Shown: positions 25,343-34,113, counted from the stretch's first letter. The stretch is DNA of 64,000 nt from Gemmatimonadota bacterium (GCA_009838975.1 VXQO01000156.1:1-64000), one strand, 5' to 3'. The notes: generated by a model from the letters alone, not told the origin. Numbers and translations: made by a program.

Positions 25343-26935
25343 ATGCCAACCCACTGGGCCATCGACCTCGGCACCTCGAACACGACCATCTGCGAAGACC
25401 GGTCCGGCCGGCCGCACATCGTGAATCTGCCCGACGTCGCCAAGACCGAGCCCGTGACGCAGACCCCGGTCATGCCTTCGTGCGTGAGCGTCATGGACCG
25501 GGAGGGCGAAGACGTCCTGATCGGGCAGCAGGCCGTGACCTACAACTGGGACGGGCGCGCCACCGGATTTGCGCGCGGTTTCAAGCGCTACCTGGGCATG
25601 GAGAGCGGCCGGGCAATGGCGCGCGTCGACGGCCGGACCTTCACCGCCCAGGACGTCGCGTCGTTCTTCCTTCGCGAGACCATCCGCACGCTCGAGGCGC
25701 GATTCGGCGAGGATGTCGCCGACATCACCATCGCGACGCCGAGCGGCTTCTACGAGACCTACAGGGCCGAGTTGCAGGCGATCATCCGGAGCGTGAAGCG
25801 CCGCGCATGGTGGGAGCGCATCTGGGCCCGCCTGCGGGGAAAGCCGGCCGGAATCGCCTTCCGGACACTCGACGAACCCGTCGCGGCCGCGCTCGGATAC
25901 GGCGTGGATGTCGGTCGCCCGACCACCCTGGTCGCCTTCGACTTCGGCGGCGGATCCATGGAAGCCGCCGTCGTAAGGACCCACGGCACGCGGACGGTCG
26001 AGACCGGTCGGGCCGAGGTGCTGGCGAAGCAGGCCGTCGAGCTCGGCGGCGACGACATCGACCGCTGGATTCTGGACCGTTTCGTCCCGAAGGCGCTGCA
26101 CGACTGGCCCGAATGGGAGATCGCGCTCAGATGGGAGGCCGAGCGTGTGAAGCTGCTCGCGAGTGCGGGAAGCGAGAGCGACTTCACCTTCCGCAACGAG
26201 TCTTTCGGAAGGCTGGACTATGAGGTCCTGCGCGACATTCTCGCCGAGAACGGCCTGTACGCGCAGATGCGCGACCTCCTGCTCGCGCTGCTCGCCGAGC
26301 TGCGGAGCCGGCACGGCGTGCCGCCCGAGGGCATCGAAGACGTCATCCTCGAGGGCGGGTCCACCCTCCTGCCCGAAGTGCGCAACGTGGTGGGCGACAT
26401 CCTCGGCCGGGACAAGGTGCGGGAGTGGCTCCCCTTCGAGGCCGTGGCGCGCGGTGCCTGCATCTTTGCCGGGGGCGCGCATGTGGAGGACTTCATCTAC
26501 CACGACTACGCCCTTCGCCTCCTGCCCGACGACGGCGGAGAGGCCGAATACGAGCTGCTCATCCCCGGCGGAACGAGCTTCCCGACCGTCGACAACTTCG
26601 TGACCCGCTACTACGCGCCGGGTTTCGACGGCCAGCAGCACATCAATCTCTTCATCTGCGAGGTCGGCCGCGTGGCGGGGCGTCACGTCGAGTGGAGCGA
26701 GCGCCCCAACGGTTCCCGCTACTTCGTCCCCCGAACCGCGGGCGAGCGTGCATTCTGCCTGTGCCTCAACGAGGCGGACCCCGCTCTGCCGCTCAATCCG
26801 GCCGGCAAGGGCGCGTCACCCCGGCTGCGGGTCACGTACTCGGTTGACGAGAATCGCTGGTTGTGCGTAACAGTGCACGACCTGCATAGAAAAACCGACC
26901 TCAAGGTCAAACACCCGGTGGTGCGACTCAGGTGA
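25343..26935 (+). CDS. Hsp70-family protein, diverged
   Basis: 530 residues. Actin-like ATPase motifs are present: phosphate 1 loop WAIDLGTSNTTIC, phosphate 2 loop VAFDFGGGSMEAAVV and adenosine motif EGGSTLLPEV. The region between contains an unusual basic tryptophan-rich insert (KRRAWWERIWARLRGK, residues about 152-167). The C-terminal substrate-binding part is shorter than in DnaK. It ends in a GTGA overlap with a HEAT-repeat protein gene. No DnaJ or GrpE gene is nearby, so this is a specialised Hsp70, possibly using the HEAT protein as a client or co-factor. Confidence 0.85.
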   Translation: MPTHWAIDLGTSNTTICEDRSGRPHIVNLPDVAKTEPVTQTPVMPSCVSVMDREGEDVLIGQQAVTYNWDGRATGFARGFKRYLGMESGRAMARVDGRTFTAQDVASFFLRETIRTLEARFGEDVADITIATPSGFYETYRAELQAIIRSVKRRAWWERIWARLRGKPAGIAFRTLDEPVAAALGYGVDVGRPTTLVAFDFGGGSMEAAVVRTHGTRTVETGRAEVLAKQAVELGGDDIDRWILDRFVPKALHDWPEWEIALRWEAERVKLLASAGSESDFTFRNESFGRLDYEVLRDILAENGLYAQMRDLLLALLAELRSRHGVPPEGIEDVILEGGSTLLPEVRNVVGDILGRDKVREWLPFEAVARGACIFAGGAHVEDFIYHDYALRLLPDDGGEAEYELLIPGGTSFPTVDNFVTRYYAPGFDGQQHINLFICEVGRVAGRHVEWSERPNGSRYFVPRTAGERAFCLCLNEADPALPLNPAGKGASPRLRVTYSVDENRWLCVTVHDLHRKTDLKVKHPVVRLR

Positions 26936-28245
26936 GCTTCCTCAAAGCCCTCTTCGGACCAAGCCAGAAGGAGATCTGGCGGCAGCTGTCCACGGAGGTG
27001 CGCGGCAAGTTCCACGAGGGAGGCCTGCTCAGCGGATCCGCCGTCCAGGCGCGCACCCGCGACTGGATCATCACGCTGGACACCTACACCACGGGTGACG
27101 GCAAGACGAACCAGACGTTCACGAGGCTCCGTGCCCCCTATTTCAACCCGGAGGGATTCCGTTTCCAGATCTACCGGGCGAGCGTCTTCAGCGGGTTGGG
27201 CAAGTCGCTCGGCATGCAGGACATCGAGGTCGGCCATCCTCGCTTCGATGATGCCTTCGTAATCAAGAGCAATTCGTCCAGGCGCGTGAGGCGGCTCTTC
27301 GACAACGAGAAGATCCGCCGTCTGATCGATGCACAGCCCAGGATCCACCTCTCGGTGAAGGCGCGCGAGGGGTGGCTGAGCAAGTTCCCGGACGGGGTGG
27401 ACGAGCTCCACTTCCAGGCGGCCGGGACGATCAAGGATCTCGCCCGACTCCGGACCCTCTTCGACCTGTTCGCGGAAGTCCTGCACCAGGTTTGTCACGA
27501 AGGCAGGGCGTACGAAGACGATGTCGACATCCACATCCGGCGCCTCAGCGCGCCCGGGGGCCGGATCGAGGACAAGCACATCCTCTGGGAAAGCTATGGG
27601 AACAGGCGCGACGCGGCCGCATCACTCGGGCGGCTGGGCGACGCCGCGGCCGTCCCCGCCCTCGCGTCCGTTCTCTGGGACAAGGACGGGGTGCTCAGGG
27701 CTCGGGCGATCGAATCACTCGCCGAGATCGGGCACGCCAGCGGGATTCGGCACCTCGTCCGATTGCTCGGCGACAGCCGGGACGCGGATGGTCAGCCCGT
27801 TCGTGTACTCGCCACCCGCGCCCTGCGCAGCTTGGGCGAAGGCGATCTGGTCGACAGCGTGCTCACGGCGCTCGACGGCGAAGTGGAACGCCTCAAGGCC
27901 TACCGTGGCGCATACAGGAGCGAAATCGGCGTGGCCCTCTGCTACGCACTCGAAGGGCCTCACGGCTCGCAGGCGGCAAACGCGCTCGCCGAGATCAACG
28001 CCGTGGAAACGCTGCCCCGACTCCGCAAGGCGCAGAGCATGGCCTTCGCAAGGAGCGCCACGCGAGAGGCAATCGCAGCGGCGATCAAGAGACTCGAGGC
28101 ACGGGCTTCGCTCCCACGCGCCGCGGCGGCGGCCGATGTCACAGCCGACACGCTGCCCCGAGCCGCACGCGAACCGGGCCTCGATACCGCGACGCTGCCG
28201 CGCGGGTCTCGAGGACACCCCGATCGAGGACGCTCAGCACCATGA
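26932..28245 (+). CDS. HEAT-repeat protein paired with Hsp70
   Basis: 437 residues from GTG 26932, overlapping the Hsp70 stop. The first 220 residues form a domain I cannot name (begins SFLKALFGPSQKEIWRQLS; contains RDWIITLDTY and KEGW-like segments), similar in character to DUF3137-type proteins. Residues about 225-400 are HEAT/PBS-lyase repeats (AAASLGRLGDAAAVPALASV, RARAIESLAEIGHASG). The low-complexity tail repeats the motif DTLPRAAREPG/DTATLPRGSRG. Coupled translation with Hsp70 implies a joint role. The stop overlaps the start of a short antitoxin-like gene. Confidence 0.8.
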   Translation: MSFLKALFGPSQKEIWRQLSTEVRGKFHEGGLLSGSAVQARTRDWIITLDTYTTGDGKTNQTFTRLRAPYFNPEGFRFQIYRASVFSGLGKSLGMQDIEVGHPRFDDAFVIKSNSSRRVRRLFDNEKIRRLIDAQPRIHLSVKAREGWLSKFPDGVDELHFQAAGTIKDLARLRTLFDLFAEVLHQVCHEGRAYEDDVDIHIRRLSAPGGRIEDKHILWESYGNRRDAAASLGRLGDAAAVPALASVLWDKDGVLRARAIESLAEIGHASGIRHLVRLLGDSRDADGQPVRVLATRALRSLGEGDLVDSVLTALDGEVERLKAYRGAYRSEIGVALCYALEGPHGSQAANALAEINAVETLPRLRKAQSMAFARSATREAIAAAIKRLEARASLPRAAAAADVTADTLPRAAREPGLDTATLPRGSRGHPDRGRSAP

Positions 28246-28439
28246 TTCGCGAAACCACATACACTGGAGCGCGGAAGAACCTCGCCGCGCTCATGGACCA
28301 GATGGAGACCGACCATCTCCTGCGTTCACCGAAGAACGCCGAACGGCTGCAGGAGGCCATTGCCCGTGCTGACGCCGGTGAAGGCGAGTCGATGACAATC
28401 GCACAGTTGCGAGCGCAATTCGGGCTGTCCGGCGAGTAA
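28242..28439 (+). pseudogene. internally deleted Phd/YefM-type antitoxin
   Basis: 65 residues. MIRETTYTGARKNLAALMD is the classic start of YefM antitoxins, and DHLLRSPKNAERLQEAIARA is the classic toxin-binding end. The roughly 35 residues normally between them, including the beta-hairpin that completes the DNA-binding fold, are absent, and the two parts are joined in frame. It overlaps the HEAT gene stop (ATGA) and no YoeB toxin follows. It could be a decayed gene or a minimal antitoxin that still caps a toxin encoded elsewhere. Confidence 0.65.
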
Positions 28440-28467
28440 TCTGATCCGGCGCGCCCCCCCAAGACCC

Positions 28468-29826
28468 CTACCCGTCCAGCGCGATCAGATACTTGCGCCT
28501 CGGGTCGTTCGGCCCCGTGCCCACTTCGCGCACCAGCCCCCGCTCGACCAGCCTGGCCAGTCTCGTCCGAGTGGAGCGGGTCGAGAGGCCGATCGCCTCG
28601 GCGATCTCGCGGGTGCCTCGCCCCTCGCCGGCACTCAGAAGATCCAGGATCGTCCGGTCCTTGGGGTCGATGGTCGGTGAACGCAGCGAGCCGGTGCGCA
28701 GGGTCACCCGCAGGCGGAAGCCGACTTCCTCCCAGACCGGTGGGGCCAGGCCGTTGTCGTGACAGGCCGAGATCATCCTCTGGGCACCGCTGCCCCATTG
28801 CTCGACCAGACCCAGCTCCTGGAAGACCCTGCCGACGACCCGATTCCGAACCTTGGACACCCCGAGCGGCAGGTCCTCCAGCGTGAGGCCGAACGGCAGG
28901 AGGCCCGGGTTCTCGACCTCCAGCCGGTCATCGAAGATGGAGACCCGGATCGGCGCGCCCCTCTGCGAGTAGTCCGCGTGGACCACCGCGTTGACGATCG
29001 CCTCGCGCACCGCTTCGGGAGGGAGGCTCCAGCGGTCCCGGCGCCGGACCCGCCCGATGACGGCACCGCGCGTCGAGTGCTTCTCGACGAACGCCACGGC
29101 CGCCTCGATGGCGGCGATCGGATGCATGTCCAGCCGCGCGTGGTCGAGGATGGCCGCCTTGTCCCTTCCGGCGAACCGGCCGGCCTGAATCCACGCGTCG
29201 GGGAAGTGCTCGAGACGATCGCGGCCGAACAGGAGCATGCCCCCAACCGTGGGCACGAGCCGACCCTGGTGCCGGGTCAACAGCCGCAGCGTCTCGAGGT
29301 TCCGGCGCGTCAGCCTGCGCACCGGCGCGAAGGACTCGGAAGCCGCTCGGAAGTCCACCGCTTCCGAGTTCAGTGCCGGCATGGGCCACTCGTCGAAGGT
29401 CTCTCCGATGGCGAACCGCTGCATCTCGGCAATGAGCTGCGCATCCGCTTGCCGGTTGCTGGAGCCGACGCGGACGTAGGTTCCGCTCCTGAGCCCGGAT
29501 CTCCTGACGAAGTGGGGCCGCGAAGCGCTCGGATAGACCCGTACGGCCAGCAACTGCCTGTCCCGGAAGCTGATGACTTCGATGTCCGGGAGGAGCCTTG
29601 GCTGAATCGAGTCGGTGATCAGGTTCGCGGTGCGCTCCTCCAGGTCCAGGGCGTTGGTCACGCCGCGTACGTCCCTGGTCCGATCGGACACGCCGATGAC
29701 AACGGTGCCGCCCGCCGTGTTCGCGAAGGCGGCCACGGTGCGCACAAACCCCTGCGTCGACGACAGGTCCCGCTTGAACTCCAGCGTCTTGCCCTCGGGT
29801 CTGCGGAGTATGTCCGTGAGGTCCAT
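28468..29826 (-). CDS. AlbA_2/Schlafen-domain putative transcriptional regulator
   Basis: 452 residues from ATG 29826. The N-terminal AlbA_2 (Schlafen-like) domain contains EFKRDLS and AAFANTAGGTVVIGV; a central GHKL-type ATPase-like domain follows (REAIVNAVVHADYSQRG, IFDDRLEVENPG), and the C-terminus is a winged helix (GTREIAEAIGLSTRSTRTRL). These proteins are often called RecG-like or ATP-dependent DNA helicase-like, but there is no helicase motor here. They occur beside defence and stress genes. It is transcribed toward the shortened antitoxin gene. Confidence 0.8.
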   Translation of the reverse strand: MDLTDILRRPEGKTLEFKRDLSSTQGFVRTVAAFANTAGGTVVIGVSDRTRDVRGVTNALDLEERTANLITDSIQPRLLPDIEVISFRDRQLLAVRVYPSASRPHFVRRSGLRSGTYVRVGSSNRQADAQLIAEMQRFAIGETFDEWPMPALNSEAVDFRAASESFAPVRRLTRRNLETLRLLTRHQGRLVPTVGGMLLFGRDRLEHFPDAWIQAGRFAGRDKAAILDHARLDMHPIAAIEAAVAFVEKHSTRGAVIGRVRRRDRWSLPPEAVREAIVNAVVHADYSQRGAPIRVSIFDDRLEVENPGLLPFGLTLEDLPLGVSKVRNRVVGRVFQELGLVEQWGSGAQRMISACHDNGLAPPVWEEVGFRLRVTLRTGSLRSPTIDPKDRTILDLLSAGEGRGTREIAEAIGLSTRSTRTRLARLVERGLVREVGTGPNDPRRKYLIALDG

Positions 29827-29992
29827 GATCCCCTCTTCACAGGTCGTTGTCGGTTGCCGAATACTCGGCAATATACTCTGAAGCCCATTGCCCGGTAGAG
29901 CTTCCGGGTGGAAAGTGTCAGCATGGAATCAGAGGTCGATCAGCCGGGTGGGTCGATTCACCGGCAGAAGGGGAACAAAGGGAGTTCGTGCC

Positions 29993-30976
29993 ATGAACAA
30001 CACCGCAATCGAGAAGCGCACCTTCACGCAGGCCAGCCGGTCGACGGCTCGCCTGAAGCAGCGGACACGCTGGGCCGCCGCGGCCGCAATCGCCGCCCTC
30101 ATCTCCTCCTCACTCAGCCCCGGCACCGAGGTGCTGGCTCAGGAGACGCCCGCCCCGGGACAGCAGGTCGCCCTCGTCACCGGCGCAACTTCCGGGCTGG
30201 GCCGCGAACTCGCGATTCGGCTGGGCGCGCGGGGTGACCACGTGATCGTGCACGGGCGGAACGTCGAGCGCGGTGCTGAAGTGGTGGACGCCATCAACGC
30301 AGCGGGACCCGGGAGCGCGCGTTTCTACCGTGCCGATTTCGCGTCGCTGGCCCAGGTGCGCGAGTTTGCCGAGACGCTGCTGGCGGACTACGAGCGGCTG
30401 GACATCCTCATCAACAACGCGGGGTTCGGTTCGGCGCCCGACGAGCGGTGGGTCACCGAGGACGGGCACGAATACCGCTTCCAGGTGAACTACCTGTCGA
30501 CATTTCTGCTCACGCACATGCTGATGCCGCGGGTGCTGGCGAGTGTGCCGGCGCGGATCGTGAACGTGTCGTCGGGGGCGCAGACGCCGATCGACTTCGA
30601 CGACGTGATGATCGAGAACAACTTCAGCGGGCGGCGGGCGTACGCGCAGAGCAAGCTGGCGCAGATCATGTTCACGCACGACCTGGCGGAGCAGCTGGAG
30701 GGGACCGGCGTCGTGGTCGGTTCGCTGCATCCGGCGACCTTCATGCCGACCGAGATGGTGCGGCGGGCGGGTGCGGCGCCGCGTTCCACGATCGCCGAGG
30801 GTGCCGACGCGACGATGCAGGTGGTCGACTCCGACGACTTCGAGAGCGGGCAGTACTTCAGCGGGCTCACACCGCGCCGCGCCAACGATCAGGCCTACGA
30901 TCCCGATGCGCGGGCCCGGCTGAGAGAGCTGAGCGAGGAGCTGACGGGGATCCGTTTCGAGGGGCAGAGGAGATGA
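29993..30976 (+). CDS. short-chain dehydrogenase with an N-terminal export signal
   Basis: 327 residues. The Rossmann motif TGATSGLG, the structural NNAG and the catalytic YAQSK are all present, so it should be an active NAD(P)-dependent oxidoreductase. Unusually, the first about 50 residues form a basic segment and a hydrophobic stretch (WAAAAAIAALISSSLSPG) ending in VLAQE, which looks like a signal peptide or anchor. The gene overlaps the next one by ATGA, coupling it to a secreted creatininase-like protein. Substrate unknown. Confidence 0.82.
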   Translation: MNNTAIEKRTFTQASRSTARLKQRTRWAAAAAIAALISSSLSPGTEVLAQETPAPGQQVALVTGATSGLGRELAIRLGARGDHVIVHGRNVERGAEVVDAINAAGPGSARFYRADFASLAQVREFAETLLADYERLDILINNAGFGSAPDERWVTEDGHEYRFQVNYLSTFLLTHMLMPRVLASVPARIVNVSSGAQTPIDFDDVMIENNFSGRRAYAQSKLAQIMFTHDLAEQLEGTGVVVGSLHPATFMPTEMVRRAGAAPRSTIAEGADATMQVVDSDDFESGQYFSGLTPRRANDQAYDPDARARLRELSEELTGIRFEGQRR

Positions 30977-31878
30977 AGGGGATGAGAGCGACCAACCGGT
31001 TGCTGGGAGCGCTCGCGCTGACGGCTTGCGTGGTCTTCCCGGCACAAGGACAGGACCGCCGCAATCTCACGGCCGAGCAGCGTGCCGAATTGCAGGCGCG
31101 CCAGGCGGCGATGAGGACCGCGCCCCGGCCCATCGAGGGCATCAATTCGATCTGGATCGACGAGTTGACCTGGATGGAGGTGCGGGACGAGATCGCCGCG
31201 GGCAGGACGACCGCGATCATCGCGACCGGCGGGGTCGAGCAGAACGGCCCGTACATGGCGGGCGGCAAGCACAACTACGTGCTCGAGGCGATGTGCGACG
31301 CAATCGCGCGCGAGCTGGGCAACACGCTGTGCGCGCCGGTCATGAAGTACGTGCCTGAGGGGGATCCCGAGAGCATCCGCTACCCCGGGACGCTGAGCGT
31401 TCGCCAGGAGACCTTCCGCATGATGCTGGAGGACGTGGCCAACAGCCTGAAGAGCCAGGGGTTCACCGACGTCGTCTTCATCGGCGACAGCGGGGGCAAC
31501 CAGAACGGGATGTCGGACACCGCGGACAGGCTCAACGAGCACTGGGGTGGTGAGGCGCGGGCCCACTATATCGAGGAGTACTACCGCGAGGACATCTGGA
31601 GCTGCGAGTTCCTCAAGGAAGAGCTGGGGATCTTCCAGCAGCCCGACATCTGTACCGCGACGCGGGACATCTACCACGACGACGTGCACTATTCATCGAT
31701 CGTCGCGACGGTCGATCCGGAGCACATCCGCGCGCGGCAGCGGATCCAGGCGGGGCTTTACTCGATCAACGAGGTGGAGCTGGGGCCCGTGGAGCGGACG
31801 CTGGAAATCGGCCGGGCGCTGATCGAGTACCGCACGGAGATCACGGTGCGCGCGATACGCGAGAGCATGGCGCGATAG
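30973..31878 (+). CDS. secreted creatininase-like protein with altered metal site
   Basis: 301 residues with a signal peptide ending FPAQGQD. It follows the creatininase/MftE fold (TGGVEQNGPY, GTLSVRQETF, IGDSGGNQNG). In canonical members the metal ligands lie in E-x-H-G-P-H-L-P-L-x-T-D and NGHGGN. Here the block reads Glu89-Gln-Asn91 with His100 in place of the Asp, and the second histidine becomes Ser173. The glutamate is kept. The same substitutions occur in both domains of the protein at 32317-34113. It may bind a different metal or a different substrate, or be a binding protein. Confidence 0.75.
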   Translation: MKGMRATNRLLGALALTACVVFPAQGQDRRNLTAEQRAELQARQAAMRTAPRPIEGINSIWIDELTWMEVRDEIAAGRTTAIIATGGVEQNGPYMAGGKHNYVLEAMCDAIARELGNTLCAPVMKYVPEGDPESIRYPGTLSVRQETFRMMLEDVANSLKSQGFTDVVFIGDSGGNQNGMSDTADRLNEHWGGEARAHYIEEYYREDIWSCEFLKEELGIFQQPDICTATRDIYHDDVHYSSIVATVDPEHIRARQRIQAGLYSINEVELGPVERTLEIGRALIEYRTEITVRAIRESMAR

Positions 31879-31884
31879 GGGCGG

Positions 31885-31911
31885 GCGGATCCGGTCGGGG
31901 GCCGGGTCCGC
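31885..31911. terminator. GC-rich hairpin between convergent genes
   Basis: GCGGATCCGG (31885-31894) and CCGGGTCCGC (31902-31911) pair with one mismatch around a 7-base loop, between the creatininase-like gene and the convergent GYD gene. There is no T-run on either side, so this could be a bidirectional attenuating stem rather than a classical intrinsic terminator. Confidence 0.35.
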
Positions 31912-31946
31912 ACTGCCCGTGCGCTGCCCGCGCAAGCCGCCGCGCG

Positions 31947-32267
31947 TCAGGCGCCCGGCAAGCGGTACGAGACGGACTTCGCGACCGCTTCGTCGATGTT
32001 CTCCGCGGTCAGAAGAACGGTCACCTGTACCGTGAGCGCGCCTGCGGCGGCAATGTTGAGCGAGAGCGCGGTTGCGGCGGCTTCCTCCGGAAGGTCGGCG
32101 ATCAGGAAGAGGTCGCAATCGCCGAAGGCGTAGTAGAAGCCTTCAAGGGTGCCGCCCACGCTCTCGACGGTGCTGCGCAGGGCGGCCTCGCGCCCGGTGC
32201 CTCCCTCGGCGAGCAGCCCCTTCAGGCCCGACTGCGTGTAGCTGGTGCGGAACATGTACTTGGCCAT
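31947..32267 (-). CDS. GYD-domain protein
   Basis: This 106-residue protein matches the GYD family (PF08734): MAKYMFRTSYTQSGLKGLL at the start, then GGTLEGFYYAFGDCDLFLIADLP, a ferredoxin-like alpha/beta sandwich. Members are small, probably oligomeric cytoplasmic proteins of unknown biochemical role. It lies between two creatininase-like genes. The AT-rich stretch just upstream (32268-32316) probably holds its promoter. Confidence 0.82.
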   Translation of the reverse strand: MAKYMFRTSYTQSGLKGLLAEGGTGREAALRSTVESVGGTLEGFYYAFGDCDLFLIADLPEEAAATALSLNIAAAGALTVQVTVLLTAENIDEAVAKSVSYRLPGA

Positions 32268-32316
32268 GCGTTCTCCTTGTAAACACTACTTTACATTGTG
32301 TCGTGTCCAGTTGTCA

Positions 32317-34113
32317 CTAGGGATTCGCGATCCTCTGCTCGATCAGGCGCGCGGTACGCTCGGCACGGGCGTCTGAAATCTTCCGCCCGAGTTCCAGCGA
32401 CCTGCCGAGATCGGCGATGGAAAACCCGTCGATGACCGCCTGGCCGGCCTTCACGCGCGCCGCCCAGCGCACCGAGGCGGGATCGTCGAGCATCATGTTG
32501 AGCGTAATGGTCGGGTTGTCGTGGAGTCCGTCGCTGGTCATGTCGTCGGTAACGACGCCGAGGTCGCGCAACACGTTCGGGCTGCCCGGGGGGGCGCGGT
32601 AGTACTCCGGGATGAAGTGGACGACGGCCTCGCCATCCCAGGCCTCGGTCAGAGCGGTGGCCACGTTGTCCATGCCGCGCTGGTTCCCGCCGCTGTCGCC
32701 GATCAGCACGATGTTCTCGAAGCCGTGCATCTTGAGGCTGTGCGCGACGTCGGTGAGCACCGCCTCGAAGGTCTCCTGCCGCAGGCTGATTGTGCCCGGG
32801 CTGGTCATGTGGCCGCTGGGCGGGTCGATGTTGCCCTCGGGCACGGTCTCGATCACGGGGGCGCAGAGCGCGTTCCCGAGCATCTTCGCGATCGCGGGGC
32901 AATTGGCGCGGAGCACGTTGTTGTGCTTGCCCGTAACCAGCCAGGGTCCGTTGGGCTCGACGCCGCCGGTGGAGATGATGGCCGTGGTCTTGCCCGCCGC
33001 GAGCGCGTCGCGCACGTCCATCCAGGTCATCTCCTCGATCCAGACGGTGTTGACCTCCGGCAGCGGGTTCGGTGTGTCGACGCAGTTGTAGATGTTGGCG
33101 CTGCACTGGCCGCCTCCCATCGAGCGCGGATCGGGCGGTGGGCGCTGGCCGCCGCCCGGACGTCCCGCCTGCCCCCCGGCCGCGCGCCGCATGGCCGCGA
33201 ACTGCGCCGACCGGTCGGGAGCGGGCAGGGTCCCCCGGTTGGCGATGGCCTCGCGGATCGCGTCGGCGGTGTGCTCGGCGCGGAACGCCACGATCTCGCG
33301 GGCCCGCTCGAGCGACTCGACCCGGTCATCGATCGAGACGCCGTTGATCGTCGCCTTGCCCGCTGCGACGCGCTCGTCGTAGCGCACCGAGAACGGGTCG
33401 TCGTACAACATGTTGAGGGTGATGATCGGGTCGTCGTGCATGCCCTCGTTTTCGCCGACCTCCAGCCCGCGGAAGGCCATGTAGCGGGTCACCGAGTTGT
33501 AGTCGTAGTACTCCTGCACGTGCGCCACGACGGCCGCGCCCGCGAACTGCTCGTTGAGCCGCTCGGCCACTGCGCGCTGGCCGCCCTGGTTCCCGCCGCT
33601 GTCGCCGATGAAGATGATGTTGCGGAACCCGTGCATCTTGAGGCTGTGCGCGACATCGGTCAGCAGGGCCTCGAAGGTCTCCTGTTGCAGGCTGAGGGTT
33701 CCGGGGCTGGTCATGTGGCCGCTGGGCGGGTCGATGTTACCTTCGGGCACCAGCTTGATGATCGGGGCGCACAGCGCGTCGCCCAGCTCGCGCGCGATGG
33801 CGTCGCAGTTGGCGCGCAGCACGAAGTTGTGTTTGCCCGTCGCGAGCCAAGGGCCGTTGGGCTCGACGCCGCCGGTGGGGATGATGGCCGTGGTCTTGCC
33901 GTCGGCCAGCGCGTCGCGAACATCCATCCACGTCATATCCTCGATCCAGACCGTGTTCGGCGCAGGGAGCGGGTTCGGCGTGTCGCGGCAGTTGTAGACG
34001 TTGGCCGCACAGTTTCCGCCGCCCATGCTGTTCGGATCGCGCTCCGGGCGCTGCTGGGCCGTGACTCCGGTCGCGGTGACGAGCAGGGCGCCGGTGAACA
34101 GGATGGTTCGCAT
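32317..34113 (-). CDS. tandem-domain creatininase-like secreted protein
   Basis: 598 residues from ATG 34113, with signal peptide MRTILFTGALLVTATGVTAQ. Two creatininase-like domains are joined head to tail. Each starts SMGGG-C-AN-YNC-DTPNPLP, continues NTVWIE-MTWMDVRDALA, GGVEPNGPW, GHMTSPGT and IGDSGGNQ, and ends in a helical tail. Canonical ligands are replaced by Asn, His and Ser in both, as in the single-domain relative at 30973. The linker is glycine- and proline-rich (AAGGQAGRPGGGQRPPPDPR). The duplication is recent enough for long nucleotide matches. Confidence 0.78.
   Translation of the reverse strand: MRTILFTGALLVTATGVTAQQRPERDPNSMGGGNCAANVYNCRDTPNPLPAPNTVWIEDMTWMDVRDALADGKTTAIIPTGGVEPNGPWLATGKHNFVLRANCDAIARELGDALCAPIIKLVPEGNIDPPSGHMTSPGTLSLQQETFEALLTDVAHSLKMHGFRNIIFIGDSGGNQGGQRAVAERLNEQFAGAAVVAHVQEYYDYNSVTRYMAFRGLEVGENEGMHDDPIITLNMLYDDPFSVRYDERVAAGKATINGVSIDDRVESLERAREIVAFRAEHTADAIREAIANRGTLPAPDRSAQFAAMRRAAGGQAGRPGGGQRPPPDPRSMGGGQCSANIYNCVDTPNPLPEVNTVWIEEMTWMDVRDALAAGKTTAIISTGGVEPNGPWLVTGKHNNVLRANCPAIAKMLGNALCAPVIETVPEGNIDPPSGHMTSPGTISLRQETFEAVLTDVAHSLKMHGFENIVLIGDSGGNQRGMDNVATALTEAWDGEAVVHFIPEYYRAPPGSPNVLRDLGVVTDDMTSDGLHDNPTITLNMMLDDPASVRWAARVKAGQAVIDGFSIADLGRSLELGRKISDARAERTARLIEQRIANP
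32330..34030 (-). repeat. intragenic tandem duplication, 906-bp period
   Basis: Equivalent sites in the two halves lie 906 bp (302 codons) apart. CTGGTCATGTGGCCGCTGGG occurs at 32801 and 33707, and the CCCAT of the domain-start motif at about 33116 and 34022. The boundaries given are approximate. Confidence 0.8.

Noticed and set aside
32268-32316. AT-rich repeat-like sequence (TTGTAAACACTACTTTACA) considered as a CRISPR or insertion remnant
   Set aside because: No repeat units or spacers; it is best read as the promoter region of the GYD gene.
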